DNA from: Microbacterium rhizomatis
Lineage (GTDB): Bacteria; Actinomycetota; Actinomycetes; Actinomycetales; Microbacteriaceae
Length of the DNA stretch: 64,000 nucleotides
Reading direction: 5' to 3'
NCBI RefSeq assembly: GCF_008710745.1
Contig: NZ_VYSA01000001.1
Location: 1,736,001 to 1,800,000, forward strand
In this document: positions 28,344 to 37,122 of the stretch, piece by piece
Numbering within the stretch: the stretch's first letter is position 1
How the letters are laid out: the number at the start of each line of letters is the position of its first letter
Notes under the pieces: model-generated
Told to the model about the DNA's origin: nothing
What the model saw: only the letters and a program-made list of their open reading frames with translations
Database searches by the model: none
Translations under genes and position numbers: made by a program

Positions 28344-29348
28344 GTGACGGAGATCGGGTACGCGGGGCGGAAGGTGCGCCGCGCTCGGGCGAACGGCTCG
28401 ATCGAGACCCGCGGTCCCCGGCCCGACGACGGCCGGCCGATCGAGACCGTGTACCGCCCGCGGCACCCGCTCGACCTCCGTGGCACCGTGCTGCCTCAGC
28501 GACGGGGCGCTGGCGACCCCACGATGACCGTCGACGGCGCGGTGATATGGCGCGTGAGCCGGACCCCCGATGGGGTCGCGACGCTCGCACTGCGCGAGAC
28601 GACGGCGGGCGAGATCCGGGGCGCCGCCTGGGGCCCCGGGGCGCGCTGGGCGATCACGCAGCTGCCCGCCCTGTGCGGGGCGGGCGATGACGCGTCGGAG
28701 TTCGACGGGTCGCCGCATCCGCTCATCGCCGACGCGCACCGCCGTCATCCCGGACTCCGGCTGGGCCGCACCGACCTCGTGTTCGACGCGCTCGCGGGCG
28801 CGATCATGGAGCAGAAGGTCACCGGGATGCAGGCGTTCGGCGCCTGGCGCCGAATCGTCGTGTGGCACGGCGAGCGCGCCCCGGGGCCGACCCCGAGGCC
28901 GATGTTCGCTCCGCCCACGATCGACGGGTGGCGGCACGTGCCGTCCTGGGCGTGGCATCGCGCGGGCCTCGAGCCGCCGCAGGCGCGAGCGATCGTCGAG
29001 GCGGCTCGCCGCGGCGACGCGATCGCCCGCGCGGTCGCCGGAGCGCCGGACGGAGAAGCCCGCGACCGCGTGCTGATCGCGCTGCGCGGCGTCGGGCCGT
29101 GGACCTCCGCCGAGACCCGCATCCGCGCGCTCGGCGACCCGGATGCGGTGAGCGTCGGCGATTTCCACCTCGCGCACGAGGTCGGGTACGCGCTCACCGG
29201 GCACCGAGTCGATGACGATGGGATGCTGCGGCTCCTCGCCCCGTGGGCCGGTCAGCGTCAGCGCGTGATCCGCCTGATCTACGCCAGCGGCGTCCACGAG
29301 CCGCGACGCGGGCCTCGGCTGCATCCCGAGGATCACCGCGCGCGCTGA
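28344..29348 (+). CDS. AlkA-like DNA-3-methyladenine glycosylase
   Basis: 334 aa from GTG 28344; TAGGGT ends six bases before it, suggesting a leaderless message. The HhH-GPD region is recognisable: AIMEQKVTGMQAFGAWRRIV near residue 153, the hairpin ALRGVGPWTSAETRIRALGD near 248 and the catalytic Asp in SVGDFHLAHEVGYAL near 273. The N-terminal ~140 residues form the extra domain seen in AlkA-type enzymes. It should remove alkylated purines in base-excision repair. No ada-type partner is adjacent. Confidence 0.86.
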   Translation: MTEIGYAGRKVRRARANGSIETRGPRPDDGRPIETVYRPRHPLDLRGTVLPQRRGAGDPTMTVDGAVIWRVSRTPDGVATLALRETTAGEIRGAAWGPGARWAITQLPALCGAGDDASEFDGSPHPLIADAHRRHPGLRLGRTDLVFDALAGAIMEQKVTGMQAFGAWRRIVVWHGERAPGPTPRPMFAPPTIDGWRHVPSWAWHRAGLEPPQARAIVEAARRGDAIARAVAGAPDGEARDRVLIALRGVGPWTSAETRIRALGDPDAVSVGDFHLAHEVGYALTGHRVDDDGMLRLLAPWAGQRQRVIRLIYASGVHEPRRGPRLHPEDHRAR

Positions 29349-29408
29349 GCCCTGGTCGCTCGGGGCACCCCTCCTGTGCGGCGGCGTCCGGGCTGGGAGG
29401 ATGAACCT

Positions 29409-29597
29409 ATGAACGCACTCATCCGCCCTCGTCAGGGTCGAGTCCTCGCCGGGGTCTGCGCCGCTGTCGCAAACCGTTTCGGATGGAATACCGCCGTCGT
29501 CCGGGTGCTCACCGTGATCGGCGTCGTGTTCTTCGGCGTCTCGATCCTCGTCTACATCCTGCTCTGGATCCTCATTCCGCAAGAGCCGCCGGCCTGA
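29409..29597 (+). CDS. PspC-domain small membrane protein
   Basis: 62 aa; GGGAGG precedes ATG 29409. The family pattern is plain: MNALIRPRQGRVLAGVCAAV, then VVRVLTVIGVVFFGVSILVY as a single membrane helix and ILIPQEP at the end. Stand-alone PspC proteins are common in actinobacteria; a link to envelope stress is inferred from the family name only. It stands alone between the glycosylase and a VOC gene. Confidence 0.88.
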   Translation: MNALIRPRQGRVLAGVCAAVANRFGWNTAVVRVLTVIGVVFFGVSILVYILLWILIPQEPPA

Positions 29598-29699
29598 GTT
29601 CGGGTCCGCCATGCGGGGTCTTGCGGATGTCGGAGGCCCGGACGACACTGAGCCGTGCCGCGCATCCTCACGGCGTTCCACCGATACCGGGAGCCTCGC

Positions 29700-30119
29700 A
29701 TGCCCAGCCTCAATCCCTACATCTCGTTCCACGACTCCGCGCGCGCGGCCATGGAGTTCTACCAGTCCGTCTTGGGCGGCGAACTCGACGTCATGACGTT
29801 CGAGGCCTTTCCCGACATGGGCGTCGAGCCCTCCGAGCTCCATCTCGTGATGCATGCGCAGCTCGAGACGCCCGACGGCTTCGTGCTGATGGGCGCCGAC
29901 ACACCCCGTCACATGGAGTGGGTCAAGCCGGCAGGAATCTCGGTGTCGATCAGCGGCGACGACGAGGCCGCCCTCGAGCGGTGGTGGAACGGCCTCGCCG
30001 AAGGGGGCAGCGTCACCATGCCGTTCGAGACGCCGCCGTGGGGCGGTCGCTTCGGCATGCTGACCGACAGATTCGGCATCGAATGGATGCTGTCGCTCAA
30101 CGCGGCCCCGGCATCCTGA
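29700..30119 (+). CDS. VOC-family protein, PhnB/YjdN-like
   Basis: 139 aa from ATG 29700. One glyoxalase/bleomycin-resistance module of PhnB type: NPYISFHDSARAAMEFYQSV near the start, ELHLVMHAQLETPDGFVLMG in the middle, and PPWGGRFGMLTDRFGIEWML near the end. The metal-binding His/Glu pattern is only partly met, as in many PhnB-like proteins of unknown substrate. Its last five codons are the first unit of a 19-bp tandem repeat that continues past the stop, so the C-terminus (AAPAS) may be repeat-derived. Confidence 0.85.
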   Translation: MPSLNPYISFHDSARAAMEFYQSVLGGELDVMTFEAFPDMGVEPSELHLVMHAQLETPDGFVLMGADTPRHMEWVKPAGISVSISGDDEAALERWWNGLAEGGSVTMPFETPPWGGRFGMLTDRFGIEWMLSLNAAPAS

Positions 30120-30253
30120 CGCGGCCCCGGCATCCTGACGCGGCCCCCTCATCCTGACGCGGCCCCGGCATCCTGACGCGGCCCCGGCATCCTGACGCGG
30201 CCCCCTCATCCTGACGCGGCCCCGGCATCCTGACGCGGCCCCGGCATCCTGAC
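30102..30253 (+). repeat. 19-bp minisatellite, eight units, overlapping a gene end
   Basis: Eight head-to-tail units of GCGGCCCCGGCATCCTGAC (type A) or GCGGCCCCCTCATCCTGAC (type B). They are arranged A-A-B-A-A-B-A-A, so a 57-bp higher-order unit has been copied. Unit 1 is the end of the VOC gene. There are no spacers, so it is not a CRISPR array. Confidence 0.95.
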
Positions 30254-30312
30254 GCGGCCCCGCTCGCTCGGCCGCGCCGTCGACGGTCGCGAGCTCGCCG
30301 TAGGATGAGCGC

Positions 30313-30537
30313 ATGACCGAAGAGCGCACCGGATTTCCTCGCGGCCGCATCGGATGGATCCTCGGTACCGTCCTGCTGATCGCGCTCGGCGCGCTGTTCG
30401 GGTTGATCTGGGGCAGCTTGTGGCTGGGGCTCGTCCTCGGCGCGGCGATCGGAATCGGGTGGCTCATCGCCTACGAGTCGTGGCGCGGGCGCACCGCCGG
30501 GCTCGACGATCCTGACGACAACGGCGCGCAGCTGTAG
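30313..30537 (+). CDS. Small membrane protein
   Basis: 74 aa; TAGGAT lies six bases before ATG 30313, pointing to a leaderless message. Two adjacent hydrophobic segments, residues about 14-32 (WILGTVLLIALGALFGLIW) and 34-51 (LWLGLVLGAAIGIGWLIA), are flanked by charged ends (TEERTGFPRGR and DDPDDNGAQL). No named family recognised. Function unknown. Confidence 0.75.
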   Translation: MTEERTGFPRGRIGWILGTVLLIALGALFGLIWGSLWLGLVLGAAIGIGWLIAYESWRGRTAGLDDPDDNGAQL

Positions 30538-30552
30538 CTGCCCGCCGTCCGC

Positions 30553-31395
30553 TCACCCCCGTGGGGCGAACTGGCTGAGGATGAGCTCGGCCCCCTGAGG
30601 GTCGACGATCCGCGCCTCGCGGGTCCACGGGGTGTCGCCGTTCGAGACCACATGTGCCCCGAGCCGCTCGGCGAGCGCGACGCTCTGGTCTCGATCGGCG
30701 ACGGTGAAGCGGATCTGCCACGACGCCGGCCGGCCCGCCGCGGGGTTGCCGGCGGTGTCATCGACCGTGATGCCGGCGATCACATCCGCGAAGCCCGCGG
30801 GCGCGAACCTCTGGCGCTCGTGGATGTCGGGATCCGACGTCGATGCGAGATGCTCGCCGTACCCCGGGAGCCGGATCATCCCGGCGCCGAGGTCGGGGTC
30901 GAGCCGCCAGCCGAACACCTCGCCGTAGAACGCGAGTGCGGCCGTGGCATCCGGGGTGTGCAGGTCGCTGAAGTTCCAAGCGCCCGGCGCGTTCACGATC
31001 TGCGCGCCCAGGCGACGACGGGGCTGCCACAGCCGGAACATCGCTCCTTGCGGATCGGCGCACGTCGCCGCTCTGCCACCGGGGCCCGCGTCCTCGGGCG
31101 GGGACGTGACCGAGCCCCCGGAGCGGATGACCGCGTCGGCGGTCGCGTCGGCGTCGTCGCACGCGATGTAGCTCACCCACCCGACGCTGTCGCCGCGCGG
31201 GGCGATGGCTGCAGCATCCGCACCGCTGAGCGATGCGATCAGGTACGACCCGGGAGCGCCCGGCGGCATCGCCTCGGTGAATGTCCACCCGAACAGGGCG
31301 CCGTAGAACTTCTGTGCCGCGTCGGGATCGGGAGCCTGGAGGTCGACCCAGCAGGGCACCCCCTGCGGGTAGGTGCGGGGAATCGGGTCGCTCAT
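30553..31395 (-). CDS. Two-domain VOC-family protein
   Basis: 280 aa from ATG 31395 (MSDPIPRTYPQGVPCWVDLQ). Two tandem glyoxalase-type modules are seen. The first spans residues about 10-125 with DPDAAQKFYGALFGWTFTE. The second spans about 140-275 with DATAALAFYGEVFGWRL and ends DPQGAELILSQF. This is the layout of actinobacterial VOC proteins annotated as 27-kDa antigen-like or hydroxylases; the substrate is unknown. A tandem-repeat array lies directly upstream of the start and could be read in frame from a longer start, but homology begins at the chosen ATG. Confidence 0.88.
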   Translation of the reverse strand: MSDPIPRTYPQGVPCWVDLQAPDPDAAQKFYGALFGWTFTEAMPPGAPGSYLIASLSGADAAAIAPRGDSVGWVSYIACDDADATADAVIRSGGSVTSPPEDAGPGGRAATCADPQGAMFRLWQPRRRLGAQIVNAPGAWNFSDLHTPDATAALAFYGEVFGWRLDPDLGAGMIRLPGYGEHLASTSDPDIHERQRFAPAGFADVIAGITVDDTAGNPAAGRPASWQIRFTVADRDQSVALAERLGAHVVSNGDTPWTREARIVDPQGAELILSQFAPRG

Positions 31396-31408
31396 CGCGT
31401 TGCTCGCT

Positions 31409-31491
31409 CTCTCGTGCCGGTCGCTCTCGTGCCGTCGCTCTCGTGGCGTCGCTCTCGTGCCGGTCGCTCTCGTGCCGTCGCTCTCGCGACG
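31409..31491. repeat. 14/15-bp tandem repeat upstream of the VOC gene
   Basis: Five units of CTCTCGTGCCGGTCG (15 bp) or CTCTCGTGCCGTCG (14 bp), ordered 15-14-14-15-14, plus a partial unit. The array starts 14 bp from the VOC start codon and so occupies its 5' untranslated or promoter region. Confidence 0.9.
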
Positions 31492-31560
31492 ATACGCCGG
31501 GCGCCCGACACGACGGCCCCCTTCTTCGACCGCGCTGCCTCCACTGCCTCGGCGCTGACA

Positions 31561-31656
31561 TGCACAACGCAGGATGAAGAGCACATGCTCGCGGCCTGAC
31601 CCGCGGAATTCCGCGGCGGGGGATCTCCCTTACGCCGATCCATCCTGCGTTGTGCA
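31561..31656. repeat. Inverted-repeat element, family B copy 1
   Basis: Arms TGCACAACGCAGGATG (31561-31576) and CATCCTGCGTTGTGCA (31641-31656) match perfectly over 16 bp. The loop holds two smaller palindromes: GAGCACATGCTC, and CCGCGGAATTCCGCGG at 31601-31616. It sits between divergent genes. The second copy is at 38837-38923. Confidence 0.85.
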
Positions 31657-31746
31657 CGCGGACCTTCGATATCGTGCTCTTGCTGCCATCGCGGAGCGCG
31701 CCGCGGGCGGCCTCCGGAAAGACGGACCGAAGAGAAGAGAGAGACC

Positions 31747-32502
31747 ATGCGAATCGCCGTGGCCGGAGGCACGGGAACGGTCGGCACGCACGTCGGCGAG
31801 GCTGCCCACGCGCGCGGGCATGAGGTCATCACCCTGGCGCGCGCGGCCGGCGTCGACCTGCGGTCCGTCTCCGGCCTGACCGACCGCCTCGCGGGGGTCG
31901 ATGTCGTCATCGACGTGCTCAGCGTGCCGACGATCTCGGCGGACGAGTCGACCCAGTTCTTCACGACCACTTCCCGCGCCCTGCTGGATGCCGGGGCCGC
32001 CGCGGGCGTGCGCCACCACCTCGTGCTCTCCATCGTCGGGATCGACCGGGCGCCCGAGGCGTATTACGCCGGCAAGTTCGCTCAGGAACGTCTCGTCGAG
32101 GCCGGACCGACCCCGTGGACGATCCTGCGGGCCACGCAGTTCCACGAATTCGCCGCCCAGATGTACGGCCGCGCGAAGGTCGGGCCTTTCCACCTCGCGC
32201 CGAAGATGCGCACCCGGCCCGTCGCGGCGAGTGAGGTCGCCGCGCACCTCATCGATCTCGCCGCGACAGGCGCGTCGGGACGAGCGAGAGAGCTGGCCGG
32301 GCCCCGCGAGGAGGACCTCCCCCGGATGATCCGCGCCTACGCCCGCGCTCGAGGGTCGCGCGCCTGGATCCCGTCGGTCGCCCTCCCCGGCGCCTCCGGC
32401 AGGGCGCAGCGCGACGGGTCTCTGCTTCCCGCCGGCAAGCCCCTTCTCGGCCGGCAGACGTTCGACGAGTGGCTCGGCGCCCTCTCCGCCGAGAATCACT
32501 GA
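31747..32502 (+). CDS. NAD(P)-binding protein of the NmrA/atypical SDR group
   Basis: 251 aa from ATG 31747. The Rossmann motif is AVAGGTGTVGTHVGE at residues 4-18. Later landmarks are VDVVIDVLSVPT, the strand HHLVLSIVGIDRAPEAYYAG with the family Tyr/Lys region, and TPWTILRATQFHEF, all typical of NAD(P)H-binding NmrA-like proteins. Such proteins act as oxidoreductases, epimerases or redox sensors; the role here is not evident. It is divergent from the VOC gene, with the family B repeat element in the gap. Confidence 0.85.
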   Translation: MRIAVAGGTGTVGTHVGEAAHARGHEVITLARAAGVDLRSVSGLTDRLAGVDVVIDVLSVPTISADESTQFFTTTSRALLDAGAAAGVRHHLVLSIVGIDRAPEAYYAGKFAQERLVEAGPTPWTILRATQFHEFAAQMYGRAKVGPFHLAPKMRTRPVAASEVAAHLIDLAATGASGRARELAGPREEDLPRMIRAYARARGSRAWIPSVALPGASGRAQRDGSLLPAGKPLLGRQTFDEWLGALSAENH

Positions 32503-32536
32503 CCGACCGCGCCCCTCTCCTCAGCGTCCGTTCCGG

Positions 32537-32617
32537 CCGTCTGCAGGGACAGGCCTTCGCAACGCGTGATTCGAGCGGATCGGTCTTCACTCCCGCCACA
32601 CCGCTCCCTGCAGACGG
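32537..32617. repeat. Inverted-repeat element, family C copy 1
   Basis: Arms CCGTCTGCAGGGA (32537-32549) and TCCCTGCAGACGG (32605-32617) pair at 13 of 13 around a 55-bp loop. It lies in the 171-bp gap between two convergent genes, a likely terminator position. A second, decayed copy of equal size is at 36929-37009. Confidence 0.7.
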
Positions 32618-32673
32618 ATCGCAAGGACGGAGCGCCCATCGAGACGGACGGATGCCTCAGGCCGAGGCCTCAC

Positions 32674-33504
32674 TCACATCTCTTCGTGCGTGTCGGGATC
32701 GCCGTCCCACAGCCGGCCGCGCTCGAGCACGGAGATGTCACCCAGCTCGGAGTGGTCGAGGGTGAAGCCGAACACATCGGCGTTCTCGCGCTGGCGTACC
32801 GGGTCGGCCGACTTCGGGATCGGCGTGGAATCGAGCTGAGTGTGCCACCGCAGGACGATCTGCGTGGGCGTGACGCCGTGCTGCTCCGCGAGGCTGTTGA
32901 TGACCGGTTCGCTGAGCAGCTCGCTTCGCCGGGCGAGCGGGCTCCAGCTCTCGGTACGGATGCCGTGCGCACGGTGGAACGCGCGCAGCTCGGCCTGCGG
33001 AAAGTAGGGGTGCAGCTCGACCTGGTTGACGGCGGGGGTGACTCCGGTCTCGTCGATCAGGCGGGTGAGCATCTCGGGGGTGAAGTTCGACACGCCTACC
33101 GATCGGACGACGCCGCGGCGCTGCAGCTCGACCATCGCACGGTAGGTGTCGACGAACCTCCCGACGCTCGGGTTCGGCCAGTGGATCAGGTAAAGATCGA
33201 TGCGGTCCAGGCCGAGACGCTGGAGGGATGCCTCGGCACTGGCGAGAGTCTCGTCGAAGCCGTGATCGCGCCCGGGGATCTTGGTGGTCACGATCAGCTC
33301 GTCGCGGTCGAGGCCGGATCGGCGGACGGCTTCGCCGACCTCCTGCTCGTTCTGGTAGTTGACCGCGGAATCCAGCAGGCGATAGCCCGACGCGATCGCC
33401 GCGACGATCGCGTCGATGCCCGATTCTCCGCGGAGGTTGTACGTGCCGAGCCCGAGCTCGGGGAACGCGGTGCCGTCGTTGAGTGTCACGGTGGGGATGA
33501 GCAT
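32674..33504 (-). CDS. Aldo/keto reductase
   Basis: 276 aa; AAGGA lies upstream of ATG 33504. The NADPH-dependent aldo/keto reductase barrel is clear. The catalytic tetrad reads Asp and Tyr in LLDSAVNYQNEQE, Lys in VTTKIPG and His in YLIHWPNP; cofactor-binding segments are VGVSNFTPEM and TPIPKSADPVRQREN. It is close to 2,5-diketo-D-gluconate reductase-like members, but the physiological carbonyl substrate is unknown. It follows the SNF2 gene by 36 bp on the same strand and may share its transcript. Confidence 0.92.
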   Translation of the reverse strand: MLIPTVTLNDGTAFPELGLGTYNLRGESGIDAIVAAIASGYRLLDSAVNYQNEQEVGEAVRRSGLDRDELIVTTKIPGRDHGFDETLASAEASLQRLGLDRIDLYLIHWPNPSVGRFVDTYRAMVELQRRGVVRSVGVSNFTPEMLTRLIDETGVTPAVNQVELHPYFPQAELRAFHRAHGIRTESWSPLARRSELLSEPVINSLAEQHGVTPTQIVLRWHTQLDSTPIPKSADPVRQRENADVFGFTLDHSELGDISVLERGRLWDGDPDTHEEM

Positions 33505-33539
33505 GCAGCCATCCTTCCACTCTCGCGTGCGGCCCCGCG

Positions 33540-36500
33540 CTATGTCTCCAGAAGGCCGCGGATGTCGTCGGCCGACAGCGCCTCGCTGAAGAACGCATCG
33601 TCGTCGAGCACAGCCGAGACGAGGGCCGCCTTCTTCTCCTTGAGCGCCATGACCTTCTGCTCGATCGTCCCCTCGGCGACGAGACGGTAGACCATCACCT
33701 GCTTGTCCTGCCCGATGCGGTGGGTGCGGTCGATGGCCTGCGCTTCGCTGGCCGGATTCCACCAGGGATCGAGCAGGAACACGTAGTCGGCCTCGGTGAG
33801 GTTGAGCCCGAACCCCCCGGCCTTGAGGCTGATCAGGAACACCGGCGCGTCCCCTCGGCGGAAGCCGTCGATCACCTCGCCGCGGCGGCGGGTCGTGCCG
33901 TCGAGGTACGAGTACGGGATGCCGGCAGCATCCAATCGCGCCGCTGCGCGCTGCAGGAATGACGTGAACTGGCTGAACACGAGCGCCTGGTGGCCTTCGC
34001 CGACGACATCGTCGAGCTGTTCCAGCAGCGCGTCGAGCTTGGCCGAGGGGACGTTGGCGTAGCCGTCCGGGTCGATGAGCGCGGCGTCCAGGCTCAGCAT
34101 GCGCAGCAGCGTGAGCGAGCGGAAGACGATGAACCGGTTGCGGTCGAGATCGTCGACCAGCCCCAGGATCTTCTGCCGCTCGCGCTGCAGGTGCGTGTCG
34201 TATATGCGACGGTGCCGGGGGTCGAGCGGGATCTCGAGCACCTGCTCCTGCTTCGGCGGCAGCTCGGGCGCCACAGCCTCTTTCGTGCGGCGCAGCAGAA
34301 ACGGCCGAACCCGTCGGCGGAGCCGCGCGAGCCGCTCGCCGTTGTGATTGACCTCGATGGGCCGCCGGTACTTCTCGGCGAACTCGCGGGCGGACGGGAA
34401 GAGGCCGGGTGCGACGATCTGGAACAGTGCCCACAGCTCGGTCAGGTTGTTCTCGATGGGCGTGCCGGTGACGGCCAGCCGGAACGGCGCCCGGATGCCG
34501 CGCGCGGCCTCGTGGACCTTGGATGCCGGATTCTTCGCGAACTGCGCCTCGTCGAGCACGAGCCCGGACCACTCGTGACCTGCGAACTCTTCGGCGTCCA
34601 GGCGCAGGATCGCGTACGTGGTGAGGACGATGTCTGCGCCAGCCGCAGCATCCGCCAGTGTCTTCCCGCTCTTGCCGCTCGTCTCGGTGATCAGGGCGAC
34701 TCGCAGGCCGGGAGTGAAGCGGGATGCTTCGCGCGCCCAGTTCGAGACGACCGAGGTGGGAGCGACCACCAGGAAGGGCCCCGTCGCGCGGGCAGCGGGG
34801 CGGTCGCTCGCGGCGTGCGCGATGAGCGCGAGGGTCTGCGCGGTCTTGCCGAGGCCCATGTCGTCGGCGAGGATCCCGCCGAGGGCGTGCGCGTGCAGGA
34901 ACGCCAGCCAGCGGAAGCCGTCGAGCTGGTACGGACGCAGCTCGCCCGTGAATCCGGGCGGAACGGGCACGGGCTCGATCGCCGTGAGATCGCGCAGGCC
35001 GTCGACCGTCGCCCGCCATGCGACGGCGGCCTCGCTCTGGTCGGCGAGATCCTCGAACTCGGCGTACAGCGCGGTCTGGTACTTGCTGATGCGGAGACCG
35101 GTCTCCCACTCCTCGAGGGTGCCGGCTTCGTCGATCAGTTCGCGGAGCGGCGCGAAGACGGGCTGATTCAGCGACAGATAGCTCTGGTCGACCAGCAGCA
35201 GCTTCGTCGCCCCGCGCGAGAGCGCGCGGAACAGCGGCCCGAACGGCACCGTCTTGCCCTCGACCTTGACGATCACGCCGAGATCGAACCAGTCGTTGGA
35301 CTCGGTCTCGACCGCCGAGACGGTCAGTTCGGGGGCTTCGACGATCTCGCGGTAGTCGGGCTTCGTGCCGATCACCTCGATCCGCACGTGCGGGATGTCT
35401 TCGATCGCGGGGAGCACGCGGGCGGTGAACTCCGCGGCGTCGACACCGCGGAGGATGAGCGCTGCCCGCAGCTCTCCCCCGCTCAACGCGGGAGCACCGG
35501 CGGGGTCCGCGCGCAGGATGTCGGCGACGGCCGCCGCAGGGGCGCGCTCGGCGACCGGGTCGAGGAAGGCGCTGTCGGGCACGGTGAGCGGAAGGCGCCG
35601 GCGGTCGGCGAGCTGCCAGTCCCAGTCCAGCCGCAGGACGTTGCCCGGCTCATAGCGCGCAGTGAGCACGAGGGTCGCGGGGGGAAGCGCAGGGGGCGTG
35701 AAACTCGCATCGTCGCTCGTGACGCGCACAGCGCGGGCGAGCGTGGCGAAGTGCTCGTCGAGGAACTCGGGCAGTTCGTCGGCCTCTACACGAACGGGTT
35801 CGGGTCGCCCGATGATGCCGCGCTCGGCGCGGGTCGCGGGCCGGCTCAGGCGCGCGAGGCGCAGTGTTGGATGCCCCTCGGGCGCGCCGAACTCGTAGCC
35901 GTAGACACCGTGCGAGCCGATCAGCCCGGTCTGGGCGGCGTCGTACGACGCGTCACCGATCACGACGCGGGGCGCGAGCTCGAGACCGCCTTCGGATGCG
36001 CGGGCATCGAACCCGATCGTCGCGGAGGGCGCGATCTCGACCGATGCTGACGATGGAGAGCCTCCGGGCGAGCCGGCAGCCACGAGCGGGATGCCGAGGG
36101 CCTGAGCCTCGTCGAGCAGTGCCCACAGCAGCGCCGACTCGAACCCGTCGAGGCCGATCCATTCCGACCCGTAATCGGCGATGCCTCCGAGGGACGCGTT
36201 GCGGAGCGTGACGAGCTGCGCGAACCACCGCGCCTGCGCGGGCTCGAATCCGCCCGCAGCGCCCTGGTAGCCGACGTTCTGCCACGTCAGGTCGCCTTTG
36301 ATCCATCCGCCGCGCACGCCGCGCGTCACCGGTCGCACGCCGAGGCCGTTGACGGATGCCGCGTCGGTCGCCAGCTCGTCGCGCACCGCGCGACCGCTGC
36401 GGACGTCCCTCCCGCCTTTGCCGCCCCGGGCGCGGCCGGCGCGGAGCGCGAACTGCAGGGCCAGCGTACGGCGCGGAGTCGCCGCATCCGACACGATCGG

Positions 36501-36878
36501 TTCGAACGTCGAGACCAGGCCACGCCATCCGGCCGGCGCCCCGGTGGGCGATGCCTTCGCCTCGTCGGCGCGGTGGCGGGAGTTCGACTCGAGGAGCATC
36601 GCGACGGCGTGCTTGCAGTTGATCGTGAGCGGGCAGGTGCACGTTGCACTGCGCACGAGCGCCCGGGCGGTCGCGGCACCGGAGAGGAGCGCGACGACGC
36701 GATACGGGCGAGGGTCGGTGCCCTGCACATCGGCCGAGAGCCGCTGCGCGGCGGGGTTCCACTCGAGATGGGTGACCCGCCCGTTCGCCGCGTACGTGCG
36801 CCCGCGGCTGTACGACAACGGCCCCACGAGTCGCGCGATCGTCAGTTCCTCGACGAACGGGAACGGGGCGACGGACAT
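33540..36878 (-). CDS. SNF2/Rad54-type helicase with SWIM zinc finger
   Basis: 1,112 aa from ATG 36878, with GGAAGG unusually close to the start. An N-terminal SWIM zinc finger CTCPLTINCKH lies near residue 80. After a long middle region comes the SF2 translocase: DDMGLGKTAQTLAL near residue 672, LVLDEAQFAKN near 775, and helicase-C motifs from LVFSQFTSFLQ to DRTHRIGQDKQVMVYRLV near 1060. Bacterial SNF2 proteins with SWIM fingers are DNA translocases with likely roles in chromosome or repair transactions. Here no cognate restriction or defence gene is adjacent. Confidence 0.93.
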   Translation of the reverse strand: MSVAPFPFVEELTIARLVGPLSYSRGRTYAANGRVTHLEWNPAAQRLSADVQGTDPRPYRVVALLSGAATARALVRSATCTCPLTINCKHAVAMLLESNSRHRADEAKASPTGAPAGWRGLVSTFEPIVSDAATPRRTLALQFALRAGRARGGKGGRDVRSGRAVRDELATDAASVNGLGVRPVTRGVRGGWIKGDLTWQNVGYQGAAGGFEPAQARWFAQLVTLRNASLGGIADYGSEWIGLDGFESALLWALLDEAQALGIPLVAAGSPGGSPSSASVEIAPSATIGFDARASEGGLELAPRVVIGDASYDAAQTGLIGSHGVYGYEFGAPEGHPTLRLARLSRPATRAERGIIGRPEPVRVEADELPEFLDEHFATLARAVRVTSDDASFTPPALPPATLVLTARYEPGNVLRLDWDWQLADRRRLPLTVPDSAFLDPVAERAPAAAVADILRADPAGAPALSGGELRAALILRGVDAAEFTARVLPAIEDIPHVRIEVIGTKPDYREIVEAPELTVSAVETESNDWFDLGVIVKVEGKTVPFGPLFRALSRGATKLLLVDQSYLSLNQPVFAPLRELIDEAGTLEEWETGLRISKYQTALYAEFEDLADQSEAAVAWRATVDGLRDLTAIEPVPVPPGFTGELRPYQLDGFRWLAFLHAHALGGILADDMGLGKTAQTLALIAHAASDRPAARATGPFLVVAPTSVVSNWAREASRFTPGLRVALITETSGKSGKTLADAAAGADIVLTTYAILRLDAEEFAGHEWSGLVLDEAQFAKNPASKVHEAARGIRAPFRLAVTGTPIENNLTELWALFQIVAPGLFPSAREFAEKYRRPIEVNHNGERLARLRRRVRPFLLRRTKEAVAPELPPKQEQVLEIPLDPRHRRIYDTHLQRERQKILGLVDDLDRNRFIVFRSLTLLRMLSLDAALIDPDGYANVPSAKLDALLEQLDDVVGEGHQALVFSQFTSFLQRAAARLDAAGIPYSYLDGTTRRRGEVIDGFRRGDAPVFLISLKAGGFGLNLTEADYVFLLDPWWNPASEAQAIDRTHRIGQDKQVMVYRLVAEGTIEQKVMALKEKKAALVSAVLDDDAFFSEALSADDIRGLLET

Positions 36879-36928
36879 CCTTCCATCGTCCCACGCCCTG
36901 GAGCGGGTGTTTCGCGGGAGGACTGCCG

Positions 36929-37009
36929 CCGTCTGCAGGGAGCCGCCCACGCAACGTCGGGGTGTTGCCGTCCGTTCGCCACAGGTTTCACATCTCGCCC
37001 TGCATATGG
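36929..37009. repeat. Inverted-repeat element, family C copy 2 (decayed)
   Basis: Left arm CCGTCTGCAGGGA (36929-36941) is identical to copy 1. The right arm GCCCTGCATATGG (36997-37009) matches 10 of 13. The loop is again 55 bp and shares CGCAACG at nearly the same place. It lies between the divergent SNF2 and hydrolase genes. Confidence 0.5.
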
Positions 37010-37122
37010 CCGGCATGAGCGACCGAGTCGCGCGAGTCGACGGTGCCTGTCGACGATGTCGGACGGGTGCGGGATGCTAGGGCCACAGCGCGCCCCCGAG
37101 ACGCGCGCGAGGAGGTCGATCG

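Noticed and set aside
30102..30253. Possible CRISPR array
   Set aside because: Units are 19 bp, directly abutting, with no spacers and no cas genes nearby.
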